A DNA stretch of 64,000 nucleotides from Metaphire vulgaris. Lineage: Eukaryota; Annelida; Clitellata; Crassiclitellata; Megascolecidae. Shown one piece after another: positions 1 through 13,200 of this stretch. The notes beneath the pieces were generated by a model. It did no database searches. It was given only the letters and a program-made list of their open reading frames with translations, and had not been told where the DNA came from. Made by a program: the position numbers and the translations under genes. Numbering within the stretch: position 1 is the stretch's first letter; every line of letters begins with the position of its first letter. Location of the stretch: assembly GCA_018105865.1 (NCBI GenBank), contig CM030870.1:2589501-2653500 (forward strand). Reading direction: 5' to 3'.

Positions 1-838
1 CATTGAGCTGTAACCAATTTGACTTCAACCATCTTGTCATCTCGGCTAAACACAGAGTGACACGCTGCGAGAGTAGTTGAGTGGCCACGGGTGGGCTGCT
101 CCCGTAGACCTGAGTGTTGTCTGTGTAGAGGTGGGCTTGTAGTCCGAACCGCTGGGTTATGCTTACCAAGTCAGCAACGTAGAGCACAAAAAGGATGGGT
201 CCCAGGACGGATCCCTGAGGAACCCCACGAGCTACACGAGTTGGCGACGTGGTGGAATTGGCGCAGCGTACGTACTGTATTCGATCCTCCAGGTAGGAGG
301 AAAACCATTGAAGCGCTGAGCCACTCACTCCGCACGTTACTTCCATCTTCCGTAGTAGCAGCTCATGATCCACTGTATCGAAAGCAGCAGTAAGATCCAA
401 TAACACCAAAACTGCCACATCGCCTGCATCCAGCGCCCGAAGTATGTTCATTGTGACCTTCAACATTGCCGTTTCGGTGGAGTGGAATATGCGGTATGCC
501 GACTGCAAGTCAGAGAGCAGATTGGAGGTCGTCAGATGACTAATAAGCTGACGGTATACAAGCCGTTCAAGGAGCTTTGATAGCACCGACAGATTGGATA
601 TCGGCCTATACGACCGGATGTCCGCCGCATCCATGTTGGGTTTCTTGAGTCTGGGGGTAATGAAGGCGGACTTGAAGGTCGTTGGCACTTTCCCATCAGT
701 CATCGATCGATTGAAGAGCTCTGTGATGAACGGCACAAGAATGTCGGAACATTCTTTAAGAAGACGAGTAGGCAGTGGGTCACTGGCACAATACTTGTCT
801 GGTAGTGCATGCACCTCCGAGGCCACCTCATCCTCTAG
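1..838 (-). mobile_element. LINE reverse transcriptase fragment, cut by left edge
   Basis: Read on the minus strand, this stretch is one open frame of a CR1/jockey-type reverse transcriptase: a thumb-to-palm start (ASDPLPTRLLKEC), then SYRPISNLSVLSKLLERLVY, then LLDLTAAFDTVDHELL, then [20 protein letters not shown]. The catalytic box reads YTDNT instead of YADDT, so the copy is probably inactive. The frame runs off the window at base 1. It meets the next LINE head to head near 838. The clade assignment is by motif memory only. Confidence 0.85.
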
Positions 839-1084
839 ACACTACCCTTCTACGGCAGGAACTCAAGTCTTCCAGACTCTGCCAACCTGAGGTATGGTCT
901 TTGATGGACGCCGAGGAGATGGCTCTACTATATGATCGGGAGATTACTGATGCTATAGACAGGCTGGTACCGGTGATGACCGTGAGCTGCCGGCGTCGTC
1001 CCTCAGACCCCTGGTTCGGCGAGGAGTGTCGGAAAGCTAAAAGGGAGCTACGACTCGCCAAACGGAAAGTACGCAAATCACACC
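838..1084 (+). mobile_element. LINE endonuclease-RT linker fragment
   Basis: The plus-strand frame contains WSLMDAEEMALLYDREITDA followed by CRRRPSDPWFGEECRKAKRE, the region normally found between the APE endonuclease and the reverse transcriptase in CR1/jockey-like LINEs. The frame ends in a GATGATGATGAT run. About 110 bp of unrelated AT-rich sequence (1085-1194) separates it from the RT fragment at 1195, so the element has an internal deletion or replacement. Confidence 0.75.
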
Positions 1085-1194
1085 CAGATGATGATGATGT
1101 CAGTTCATCCGGATATAGTACTAGTTGAATAATTATTTACATAAATTGCAATAACCTGATGTGAAACTAAAATTGTAGATAGAAATTTGCTATT

Positions 1195-2530
1195 TTGAAT
1201 AGTCACATCATCACCAGTCACGCCACGGAAACCGCCATACTTTGGATTTACAACGACATCGTCGACGCCACAGCGAATGGGCAGTTAGCCCTGCTCTGCC
1301 TACTCGATCTGTCGGCTGCATTAGACACTGTGGATTATGACATCATCCGCCGTCTTGAACTCACATACGGCATCAAGGATACTGTTCTCGTCTGGCTGCG
1401 TGACTACCTTACTGGTAGATCGCAGTCAGTCTGCTGGAGTGGCCACATGCCTGTCCTTCGCCAGGTTCTCTGCGGCGTGCCTCAGGGGTCTGTACTTGGA
1501 CCCCTGCTGTTTGTCCTCTACGTTGCAGACATTGGCCAAATTATCAAGTCGTGTGGTCTCGAAGCGCACTCCTACGCCGACGACATCCAGATGTATTCCT
1601 TCTGCCTTCCGAAGGATACAGAGCGGCTTCAAGCTCGCATCAGCGACTGTTTTATTAAGATCAAGCAATGGACTGTTTCTAACCGTCTTGCCTTAAATCC
1701 CTCCAAGACTGAGATACTGTGGATTGCGACCCCTAGAAAGAATCATCTGATCAACCACGCACCGTTCTTAATTGATGGGGTATATATTACCCCATCCACT
1801 GAAGTGCGCTTTCTGGGAGTGTTAATCGACGAATCGTTAACGTTTAATGGCCATGTAAGTAATGTGTCTCGATCCTGCTACTGTCAGCTCCGGCGGATTA
1901 GAGAGATCCGTCGCCACCTGCCAACCTCGTCAGTGATCGTTTTGGTCCGTGCATTCGTCCTCTCAAGGGTCGATTATGGCAATAGCATTCTTCTCGGCCT
2001 TCCTGCTAGCCAGCTGAACCGTCTACAGATGGTACTCAATGCCTCTGCCCAAATGATCTTCGGAGCTAGATGGAGTGATCATCTCACCCCTCTGCTGAAA
2101 GACAGGCTTCATTGGCTACGCATTCCAGAGCGTATAACCTATAAGCGATGTTGGCTAACATCTCGAGCTTTGTATGATCCAACTTTCCCCGGCTACCTCG
2201 CTGAACTAGTTCATAGGCCTTCGCCTACTGACCGTCGTCATCAGCTCCGATCTGGTCACAGTGTTAAGCTGCTTGTTCCCCCTCCCGCCAAGACCATGCA
2301 ACTTGGCAAGAGGTCTGTTACGCGTGGGAACCCTATCCTCTGGAACGCCCTACCTAACAACGTGTCCATGGAAACTAACCTCGAATTGTTTGCTAAGAAA
2401 CTTAAGATGCACTTGTTTGTTATATTATACTTATATCGTATAAGTGCAGAATGTAAAGTGTTCTTGACTTTGGCATTCAGCTATGATTATTGCGCTATAT
2501 AAATTCATGTTTTAACATAACATAACATAA
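1195..2530 (+). mobile_element. LINE reverse transcriptase, 3' half with tail
   Basis: A 435-residue frame (stop near 2502) holds [40 protein letters not shown] and the intact catalytic box SYADDIQMYS, then the thumb and the C-terminal domain ending in RGNPILWNALPNN. This is the 3' half of a CR1/jockey-type LINE. The sequence ends in a short AACAT repeat tail (about 2510-2530), a typical LINE 3' terminus. The start methionine is arbitrary because the 5' part is missing. The RT core looks undamaged, so this is one of the younger copies. Confidence 0.9.
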
Positions 2531-2978
2531 CCTGTCAACTTTATGCCATATCTTTATACCACATTATATCACAATTTCAACAAATGTGCATATATGCAGG
2601 ACTGCATTGTAACTTTCTTGAATTGGAATACATACTCCTATTATGTTATAACAAATTGCATTTGTATCAATGCACACTGTAGTGGTTACATACACAATTA
2701 AAATTTAACATTAAATACAAAGTACTTGGTGACCTTGTTTCTTGTTTATATTTGAAATGCTGTAATTTGATTGATAATACCAGCGACACTTGTTTCCATC
2801 AAATTAATATACTTTTGCTTTTTATACTTTTTATACTATTGCTTTTGGCAATAAACATTTACTTCTACAATTACGATGCACTTCTCTTCACAGATATCCA
2901 GTGATTCTGAAGTCAATGAGATCAGCTCTGGGCAAAAGACTGAATGAAATCTGTACTATAGTAAATCTGTAGTACTAG
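2531..2978. other. AT-rich stretch without a firm gene
   Basis: No LINE or MITE structure is visible. One hint: a pyrimidine-rich acceptor (CTCTTCACAG) ends at about 2892 on the plus strand and opens a short acidic frame (SSDSEVNEISSGQKTE, stop near 2946) that looks like a terminal exon. It has no partner exon in view, so it is not called as a gene. Confidence 0.3.
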
Positions 2979-3106
2979 CAGTGGCATGCAGAGAGCGGTG
3001 GGCAATGGGCATCCAGGGCCAAGTTGATAAAAAATGGTCGCCGAGTCAATTTTGGTGCCCCCATTTGGTCAGCACCTGGGTCACCATCCCCCTCTGCACT
3101 CTACTG
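2979..3106. mobile_element. hAT-type MITE, 128 bp
   Basis: The element begins CAGTGGCATGCAGAG and ends with the inverted form (CTCTACTG). It is flanked by a perfect 8-bp direct repeat AGTACTAG (2971-2978 and 3107-3114). The CAG start and 8-bp target duplication are hallmarks of hAT elements. A second copy of the family is at 56501-56640 in opposite orientation. Confidence 0.88.
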
Positions 3107-3139
3107 AGTACTAGAAGATGCTACTGCTGTTTCTAAAAG

Positions 3140-3930
3140 TACTTCTGCTTGCAGCCTGGGTGTGACATTTGATTCTTCCGCCTCTTTCACTAATCACATA
3201 AATTCAGTCTGCCATATTTCTCATTATCATATTCGAGATATCTATCATATCAGACATCTACTTCCTAGGCCTATCCTTATTCAATTAGCCAATGCATTGG
3301 TATCTTATTGCCTAGATTACTGCAATTCACTGCTTTTCAGCAACACAAATTCAAATATGCAGGAACTCCAGAAAGTACAAAATTCTTTAGTTAGAATCAT
3401 ACCCAAAATCTCCCAGGTTTGAACATATATCCCCAGATAGACAGTCCTTACATTGGCTTCCTATCAAACACCGAATTAATTATAAAACCTGTCTTTTAGT
3501 TATAAAACCAAGTTATATAATGAACTGAATTATCTTAAGACTTGACTTATCCCTCGACCTACTAATCACTCCACTAGATATTCAGTAGGACTTTCATTTG
3601 CTGTTCCTTATTCTCGCACAGTCATTGGCACTAGTTGTTTCTCAGTGTGAGGCCCAAGGCTCTGGAATTCATTACCAATATCACTTCGTATAACTAACAC
3701 TTTGGAATTCATTACCAAGAAGAATATCACTTCGTATAAGTAACACTATCAACTTTCAAATCCAGTCTTAAAACGAACCTGTTTGACTTTTCTTATCCCC
3801 TTACGTTGCTCCCCTGCTGTTCTGACTGATCTTTCTGGCTTGACCTGGCTCTAATTTGATTTGGATTTGGTGTGCCTTAGGCTCATCCTCTGGGCTTTAT
3901 GATAGTGGTGCCATAGAAGTTGATTGATTG
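3140..3930 (+). mobile_element. CR1/L2-like LINE 3' relic
   Basis: The plus strand encodes a decayed RT thumb and C-terminal region: TFDSSASFTNHINSVC, YCLDYCNSLLFSNTNS, then with stops GPRLWNSLPISLR, a segment partly duplicated at 3695-3730. It ends in a 3' UTR with GTGCCATAGAAGTTGATTGA, a tail also seen at about 31000 and 58480. Many stops and frameshifts mark it as old. It lies downstream of the last DPH1 exon found. Confidence 0.8.
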
Positions 3931-4084
3931 CTTGAAACAAGGATATAACTTTTAAGAGGGAAAGGTGGTGCTACTAATACTCTGGAAGAACAGTAATCTA
4001 GTTTAAAATCGAAAGAAAGAGAAAAATAAACTGCATTTTTGGAACTGTTCTTATCTCTTTCTAAACTGCTGAATGATTGTATAC

Positions 4085-4241
4085 TTGAAGGACTTTTGTA
4101 GAGCCTTGTCGGCCAAGTGTCCCAAGAACAACGCCAAAGTGTGTAGCTTGTGAAGCTTGAGCTATTGCCAGTTGACGATTCAAATGCAGTTGTTCAAAGT
4201 CATAGAATTCTCTTGAAAATATTTTGTTGTAAGGATCATAT
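4085..4241 (-). CDS. DPH1: DPH1 exon (eighth found)
   Basis: A 157-bp exon: acceptor TTGTTCAG, first base completes an AGA codon (R) with the previous exon, then 52 codons ([20 protein letters not shown] to [13 protein letters not shown]) and a donor GTATAC. It ends in phase 0. Downstream exons with the WVQ-ACPRLS-like cluster-binding region were looked for between 1 and 4084 and not seen, so they lie left of the window or are lost. Confidence 0.9.
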
Positions 4242-7200
4242 CTGAACAATTAAAACAATTTAACAAAACATAATAATTTATGAAATTATAGAACATCAGC
4301 CCTCTATTTGTCTATGAAATTTTAAATACAAGCTATAAAAAATTTGCAACCTAATTAGAGATGCTGATGCAAATCAGCCCCATACATATACGAATGATAT
4401 GCTTAATACTGCATTAGCATAAACTAGAAAATTGTATATGGGCTCGTCCACAAATGATGTAACGCGCCTAGGGGAGAGGGGGTCCGGACATTTGTTACGA
4501 AGTGTGACGAAGGGGGGTTCCATAAATGTGACGTAACGGTGACCGGACAATTCGGAGACGGACAATTCGGAGTGGACAATTCAGAGAAGGACAAAAATCG
4601 CCCCAAAAGTTGTAAAACTGTTTTAAAATATGACTTTTTATAATGGTTAGGGTTAGGGTGAGGTTTAGGGTTAGAGTTAAGGTTAAACTGTGCTCCGAAT
4701 TGTCCGTCTCCGAATTGTCCGCTCCGAATTGTCTGTCTCCGAATTGTCCTAGAACCGACGTAACGCAACACAAAATATTTAAGTGACGACCTTTTTTCTT
4801 TTTTTGCTTGTCAGGGTATTTGGAGAGGGAAAAATACAAGGATGACCTTTTTTGCTTGTCAGTATGTTTGGAGAGGGAAAAAATAGAAGGATGAATGACC
4901 TTATTTGCTTGTCAAGATTTTTTGGAAGACAAAAAGGGTGTCTGACTTTTTGTTAAGTCGCTTTACGTAGGGGGAGGACTCCGGAGGAGGTAAAAAAGTG
5001 CCAAAATTGCATTATGTCATTTATGGACGACCCCTATCTGTCTAGTTGGCGCTGTGCAACCGGTTCCCATCAGAATGCTGATGCTAAGCAACATCAAGTG
5101 CAGTCCTATTTGGATGGTGACCATACCAGGATCGAGTCATGATGCCGGTGCCCAACCAAGCCTTTCATTGGTAACAACATTAAGCTGTGCAGATCAAACA
5201 CAGGTCTAGAGAATGCAATGGCAAACTACTCTAGACTAATGGCGTAAGTTACCTGTGCCGTTGCTTGCCTAGCACACAGAGATCAGCACTTGATCCTACA
5301 TCTGTTTGAGTATGGGACTACATTTTAATATTGTATAGCAATGTGGCTTTATCTAGATATAAAACTGAAGGTAGCGAAAAATGAAATGCAATTGAGCTTT
5401 TTGAAACTTTTTGGAAAGGTTCTAATCCTTTCTCAGCAATACTATGAAATAGGGGTGCAATGATTGTGCCCCTGGCCGATTATCGGTCTCAAACAATCGG
5501 CTGATTACTGATTACCGATTTTTAAGTTCACCAGTACTCATTGTAACCAATCTCTCTCAGCTATGATCATTAAGCACTGCCCCTCAACTTGCTACTCAAT
5601 CTTAGAAACCAGGCACTTTAGGTTTCACTTGTTTCTGTTGCTCTGCTGTTGTAATGACTTCTATTTTCTGCTATAATTAACATTAGTATCATGAATGGCT
5701 GTGCATTAATTGGTCGATAATTAATTGGCTGACGCTGATTGTTGTCCATGGATATCAATTAATCAGCTGCTGGGTTGATAATCGGTAGATACTGATTATC
5801 GGTGCACCTCTACTATGAATGTATTCTTCTTGCCAATGTCCTTGTCAGCAGTAGGCTTGATTATTGAAAGTCCCTTTACAATGGTATGGCCAAATCTAAT
5901 ATGTAAAAGCTTCAAGGATTCAGAATTCTGTGGGCCGGGCCATTACAAAAACTCGCAAACATGATCACATTAAACATGTCCTTCAAAAATTACACTGGCT
6001 GCCAGTAGAATAAAGAATTGTATTTAAGACTGGTGTCCTTGTTTTTAAAATACTGATATCTGGCCAACCTCAATGTTTAAAATCTATGTTAAACCATCGA
6101 AACATTGTCATTCAACAAGGTTTGCTGATTCATTGCTAAATGTACCTAGAACCAATGCTGAAATTGTTCATCATCATCATCATGTTCTCTGTCCTGGGAC
6201 AGGTTCAGGGCTCCATTGTTTTCATTCCTTTCTGCGTCTTGCTTCTTCTTTGATTTCTGCATAGGTCATATGACGCTGTGTATCTGTTTTCATCATCCAA
6301 TCCAATAGCATCTTCCTTGGTCTTTCTTTTGTCTTTCTTCCTCATATACTTCCTCAACTACTGTTCTAAGCAATGTTTCTCCTCTTAGTACATGTCCAAT
6401 CCAGTTCCTCTGTCTTTTTTTGATGGTACTGATTATCATCGATCTTTGTTCGTCCACCATCTGTAGTACTTCATTGTTTGTTTTCTTGTCCCTCCACTTG
6501 ATGTTTTCCATTCTTCTCCATATCCACATTTAGAATGCTTCCAGCTTTTGTATGTCCTTCTGGAGAGTCGAGGTTTCTGAGGCATATAAAGTGACACTCC
6601 ATATTAACGTTTTTATCTGTCTCTTCTTTAGTTCCCTATTTAGCCCTCCTCTTACCAGTTCTCCTCTGTCCAAAAAGGCTTGTTTTCCCATCGCTATTCT
6701 TCTCTTTATCTCTTCCTGGCATTTGGAATCTTCTGTTATTAGGCTCCCAAGGTAGTAGAATTGTGTATCCTGTTCCAGTTCTGTTCCATCAACCGTTATG
6801 GTGAATCTAAGTGGATTTTTGCTCTTTGTTATTACCATGATTTTTGTTTTTAGAGTGTTTATTTTCATGCCATATTCTTTTGATGTTGTATTTAGTTTGT
6901 CCATTATTCTTTGTAGTTCTCTTTAACTCCCTGTTAGCATCGCTTGATCGTCTGCAAAAAGTATGGCTTGTATCAGTTTCCCTCCAATGTTTATTTCCGC
7001 TCTTTCTTCCTCTAGTGCCTCTCTTATTAGTTCCTCAATGTAGATGTTGAATAGCAGCGGTGATATTGGACAGCGTTGTCGTGATCCCCTTCCGATTTCT
7101 CCAGTCTCCGAGTTATCATTCCCAATCCGTATTTGTATTGTTTGTTCCATGTATAAATTCCTAATCAGCCTTCTGTCCCTCCAATCAATTCCTAGTCTTT

Positions 7201-10200
7201 TCAATACTTTATATAATTTACGCCACTGCATTTGGTCGAATGCCTTTTAGTAATCAACAAAACACACATACACATCTTTTCCACATTCAATGTTTCTTTC
7301 ACCTATGACCCTCATCATACCGATGGCATCTCTCATGCTTCTTCCTCTCCGAAATCCAAATTGATCCTCTCCCAGATGATTTAAAGCCTCTACTTTTGCT
7401 TCAATTCACTCTTTCATCACTTTTAACAGGATCTTTGATGCATGGCAAATGAGGCTTATTGTTCGGAAGTCTTGACAATTTTTTGCATTTGCTTTCTTTT
7501 CTGTAGGTATCATTATAGAGTCTTTGAAGTCTTTTGGCCATTCCCCAGTCTTATAAATTTCTTGGCATATCTCTACTAATTCTTTTGCTGCTTCTTCTCC
7601 CAGACATTTAAGCATCTCTGCCGGTATTTCATCAACTCCGAGAGCCTTGTTATTTTTCAGTTCTTTTACTGCTTTTATTATTTCTTCTTTTAGTAGTTCA
7701 GGTCCTTTATCTTCTACTTCTTCCTGTGGTTCTAACGGGATTTCTTCAGGTCTTCCTTCTTTGTTATATAATTCTTCGATGTATTGCTTCCATCTTTTCC
7801 TTTATTTGTCAATAAAATGCCATCTTTATCATTGATCACCTCATTTGATCTTCCTCTTTTTCCTTTCTTACTGAGTTTCTTCACTTTGTCATATACTAAG
7901 TCATGTCTTCCTTGTTGTTGTAGTTCTTCTAGTCCTATGCATTGTTGTTTCCACCATTCCTCTCGGGCTTTGTGTGTTTCTCTTCTTAGTTCATTGTTTA
8001 GTCTTTTATATTCTTTTCTGGCTTGATCTGACCATTGTTGTTTCCATTTCCTTCTTTCATACATTTTCTCAATCATTTCTTTTGTGATTCAAAGCTTTCT
8101 AGGGTCTTTATCTGTTTTGTGTTCTATTATTTCCATGGCCTCTTCTTTTATTATTCCTTTCAGCTTCTCCCATCTTGTTTCTGTTGTTCCTTCAGTGTTC
8201 TGTTCTTTTACTTTGCTGTCCACTCTTATAGCCAGCTGTTCCCCTTTTTTCTTCAAGTCTTGAAATTGGTAAGAGAGCATTTTCAATTTCTGGGCCAAAA
8301 ATCTGGAACTCTCTCCCCTGGTTGTCAGATCTTCCAATATACTGAGTATTTTCAGATCTCGGCTTAAAACACATCTCTTCCAATTAGCATTCCCTCCATA
8401 GTCAGTCTTACTCTTTCCCTCTGACTGATCTCTAGAATGACCTGGTCTTTTGCGGATGGATTTGAAGTACCATTGATTGATACCCTTAGGTATTAGAACT
8501 GGTGCTATAGAAGTGCATAATTATTATTATTATTTATTATTAAGCAATTTTCAGAATGCCTTGCTGGCAAATTAAGTTTAACAATGTCTGAAGTTTGTAT
8601 GCATCAGTGTCATTGCAATCTACTCAACCTCCACTAATGCTAACATTTATTCTAATGCTAGCATTTATTCTAACGCTAACATTTATTGAGCAATCTGCAC
8701 ATTCAAACTTGACTGGTGTCAACCAGCAGATTTGGCTGCAATTAAAATTATAGTTTAAATAATAAGTAGAAATGAGTAATTGTCCAAAAGAACTGTGAGA
8801 TTAAAACTCTCCATAAGCATTAAGTAGAGACAGAATAATTGCATCAGACAGCTTAAATGACATCAGCACCTGAAGGCAGGAACTTCAGGATTTGCTATCA
8901 TTACTGATTCAAGATGAAAGCGACCATCGCCCAAGTATCTGCGACAAAGTCACAATAAAATGGCAGCATTGTTATCTGAACACTGTAGAAAAAAATATCT
9001 CATTAGTACAAGTGACAATCAAAATTCAAATTTAGAAATCAAATCAAGGCATAAAATGAAATCTTCTTCTTCAGGTGTCGTGTATTTCTACGTTGACAAC
9101 TATGGACTTCCATTTCTCTCTGTTGTGTGTTGCTTGTATGAGTTCTAATCCTGTAGTTACCCCTTTACAACAGTCAGTAAACTACTCATATATGTCATTC
9201 TTTGTCTTCCTCTTGATCTCTTGCCTTCGACTTTTCCAGTAGTTACCAGGTTTTCTATGCCTTTCTACCTCATTACATGTCTGAAAAAATTGAAGTTGTC
9301 TTTTACGTATTGTAGATAGCAATTTTTTGTGTGTGCCTGCCATTTCAAGTACTATTTCATTCGTTTTCTTTTCAGTCCAAGATATTTTCAACATTTTTCT
9401 TAAGAACCACATTTCTGCAGTTTCATGCTTTTTCTTCGTGACTTAAGAGATAGTCCACGTTTCTGCACCATATAACATGATTGGCCAAACATAGCATTCC
9501 AGAACCCTGATCTTTGTTTTCATTGTTAAATGTCTGTTTGTTAATATGTGTTCTAAATTCCCAAAGGCTGCTTTGGCAATTCCTATTTTTGCTTTTATGT
9601 CTGAAATGAAATAAGACTCTAAAAATGATCCACCAAAGTGCTAGACTTTAGATCTTGAAAAAATTTGAAAGTGCAAAATGGTGCACTATATTTCAGTATT
9701 CAAAGCAAGACAATGAAGCCTCTGACAGACTGAAATATACAGCAGAACTCAATACCATTTTGTAATTTTCAGCTGAAAATAAATTTTAACTATGATTTAG
9801 AACATTTGAGGTTTATTCAAATGGCAACTATCAGTCCTCCAACAATTTGTAAGTCTTCCAAAACTTGGAAGAATACATTAAAAAAATAAAATGCAATTAA
9901 AAGATACTGACAAAATAAAGCCATCTGCATAAATTTATACACTCAACTTTTTTAGTTCTAGAGATGCCAGATATTTCAAAGTAATTCAAAGACAACCCAA
10001 TGACCTGGTGAAAATCTGTTCAAGAAGGAATCGGACAAAGGACTAAGATATTCAGTTAAATGACAAGGATCGTCTCTAGGACCTAATTTGACGTCAAGTG
10101 CCTTTTATGATATTTTGGGCAAAAATTCATCGGTTAATGATCACTGACTAAACCAACTCAATAATGTAACCTCCATGGAAAAACAACTTACATGACACCA

Positions 10201-13200
10201 TTTAGATCCTTTGGCAGGCATGGGGATGTACACCCAAGAATTTCACCCGGAGACAAAGGTTTACACTGAGGTATCACCAGACGAAACTCTTTATCTAGTT
10301 CTTTACTCACAGCCTTGAAAGAATGCATAAAATCAAGCATTTCTCATCAGTAAAGCTGATCTACTAGTAGAGCTAGCATTTATTTTAAAAGACTTGGATT
10401 GATTGAGACACGAAGATGGCAGGTTGGTAACATGCTTAGAGCTGACTGAACTGGATCAACTACCACAGGAGCCCTAAGGACTCATCCATATAGTACGTAT
10501 GCAAAAAAGGCATATTTCAACACCCTCCTCCATTTCACATAGCATATATACAAAAAAATAGAAGAAAGTGAAGTTTCCTTTGTTTGATCATGGTAAGTAA
10601 GTAAAATCTCATTAACTTCTATAGCGCTTTCAAAAGAAGCACAGAAGTAGCTCCTTATTCCTATGCTCTTAATCTCAAAATGAAGTAGCTATAGCCAAAG
10701 GTGGGGTCATTCATGCTGGATCATTTAATCAAAAGGGCGAGTGGCTGGGACATTGCAGCTATGGAGGAAATGATTTTTTGAAGAGAAATGATTTTAATTT
10801 AGAAAGAAAAACATGAGGAGATGTTGCAAGAAGGAGAAAAATTGTGACTCAGAGTTTGTTATTTGGCTTTGATGTAGACGGTGGAGGGATATTGGAATTG
10901 AGTTCCAAAGCTCTGGTGCAGCGTATGAAAAAGCATGATTGTAAATTTTTAGAGATGATTGATTCAGAGGTCGAAGGAGAGTTACATGAGAAGAAGATCT
11001 AGTAGATCGAGGTTGTTGTGGAATTATCAGATTTCTTATGTAGACTGGTTTTGATGTATGAAGTGAGTTATAAGTCAATGGTAGTCACATTGCTGTCAAT
11101 TTACTGTCAATTTACTGTTGCTGTCAACCCCTTCAGTGCCTGTTGACAAGGTTAATTCAGCATTCACTCACTAGAGGGTGGTGGTAAATGAGGAGCAGCA
11201 ATAAGCTGTGAAAGTAAACGTGGGGCTAGAGGCATGATTGCCAAACTATATTCAAGATTAATGGCATAAGCCACCTGTGTTGCTGCTTGCCTCAGAATCT
11301 GGAGATCAGCACTGACTCCAAAGCTTAAAATTGAGTATGAGAACCTTTACAGATTGATAGAAGAGGAAGTGTGTAAATCATGAAGTTTTAAAGGAGAAAG
11401 AAAAATGTAATAGAAAATATTTCAACTCTGTAAGAAACTTTAAGCAAGATTAATAAAAAATTATATATATTTTTATGCCATTGGCACTTTGTTCCCGAGG
11501 AACTTATGATTAAAAAAATTGTCACGTTATGTTCCAGTTAAAGACAAGTCATTGGACAACATGCCAGAGCATTTAGAAAAAAAGTACTATATCAGAAAGC
11601 ATTTGGCTGAATAAAATATGGCAGGAAAAACAGTCACGCCTGCCTGTCATGCTTGACGGGCAAACAGCAAATAATTAAATAAGACATAAATAAATCAGAA
11701 CTGGGGAAAATATATCAAAGCAAGTAGGATTGATTCAACTCCAAGTGCATTTTTGCTTTCAACTCAGCTTAAAACTTCCCAAAGAAAAATCAAACTAATT
11801 TTTAAAATAACAAAGTAGGTAAATATAGGCTCCAACATCACATTGGCCAAAATCAAGCCTCTTCTTTCTTATCTCTAATAATAATAAAAAACCACATCAC
11901 ATAATTTTTCTTCACAGAACACAGTTGCATAAATGCACAACAAGTGCACATACAGTATAAATAATAATTATGCACTTCTATAGCACCAGTTCTAATACCC
12001 AAGATATCAATCAATGGTACTTCAAAATCAATCCGCAAAAGATCCAGGTCATTCCAGAGATCAGTCAGAGGGAGAGAGTGAGACGGACTATGGAGGAAAC
12101 GCCAATGGAAAGACATGTGTCTTAAGTCTGGATCGGAAGATGCTTAATGAATTGGAAGATCTGACAGCCGGAGGGAGAGAGTTCCAGATTTTAGGCCCAG
12201 AAATAGAAAAAGCTCTCTTATAATCACAGAATCTGCTTGTCTTATAAAAATGTGTAACATGCAAATTGCATGTATGAAAATATGGCATATGTATGACCAA
12301 TGTACATGTATTCAGCAATAATAGAATATGTGAGAAGCATTAATTTATATAATTTATGTAGATCTTTTAGACCAAGAACTGCATTCTGCTTAACCCCTTA
12401 AGTGCCATGTTGACAAGCGCTGCCTGTCATATACTGTATACCATAGACACCATACATTTGACACCATCGAAAGGGTTAAAATAGCTTACAGAGCTCTTAC
12501 AGTAAATGATAACAAAAGAAAATAATAAAAGACCTGCACAGTTGTCACAAACTGAATTGTACTGACGAAAGCCAAATAAGAATTTGGCTCAAAGTTGTGA
12601 CGAATGGTTTCCATGAAGTGCAGTGTGTCTATTTTAATGTCAACAAACACATACAGCATGTTGATTCCGGCTGTAGTGTCAATTGGAACTGTTGAAAAAC
12701 AACTGCAAAACATTAAATTGTATTCCCTCTAATAACACAATTACATAGTTATTTCATGGTGCTTTGCCTGAAAGATATAAATAGCAAGCAGATAGCATTT
12801 CATGAAACCTTTTAATAATTTTTAATAAAAATTAATTATTAGTTCATTTAAAATTTTCAATCAAACATAATGTATTCCAAGCAAGAAATGCAAGAATGTT
12901 AACCGAATCTCTTAATATAAATCTCAAATTTTCACTTTTAAATTTTCAACTCAAACTGTAAAATCATTGATGGATGGAAATAGTGTGAGTAGAAGAGTTA
13001 TGCTATCTTGGAAGATTAACAAACATCAAATGTCAGAAAAAAATAAAGGAAAGAATTGCCATGGGAAAGAAGGCTTTACAAACAGAAGAGAACTACTGAG
13101 AAGAAACCTAAGCCGCAACCTGAGAAAACGATCGGTCAAAACACTGATTTGGCCAGTGATGCTCTATGGGTCAGAAACATGGAACTTAGAAAAGAGGGCA

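Noticed and set aside
5070..5160. A 5S rRNA gene
   Set aside because: Only the internal-promoter half is similar, with many changes, and it is fused to a SINE body.
6073..6264. Histidine-run plus frame (HHHHH)
   Set aside because: The ATCATC run is the 3' tail of the minus-strand LINE joined to a CR1 relic.
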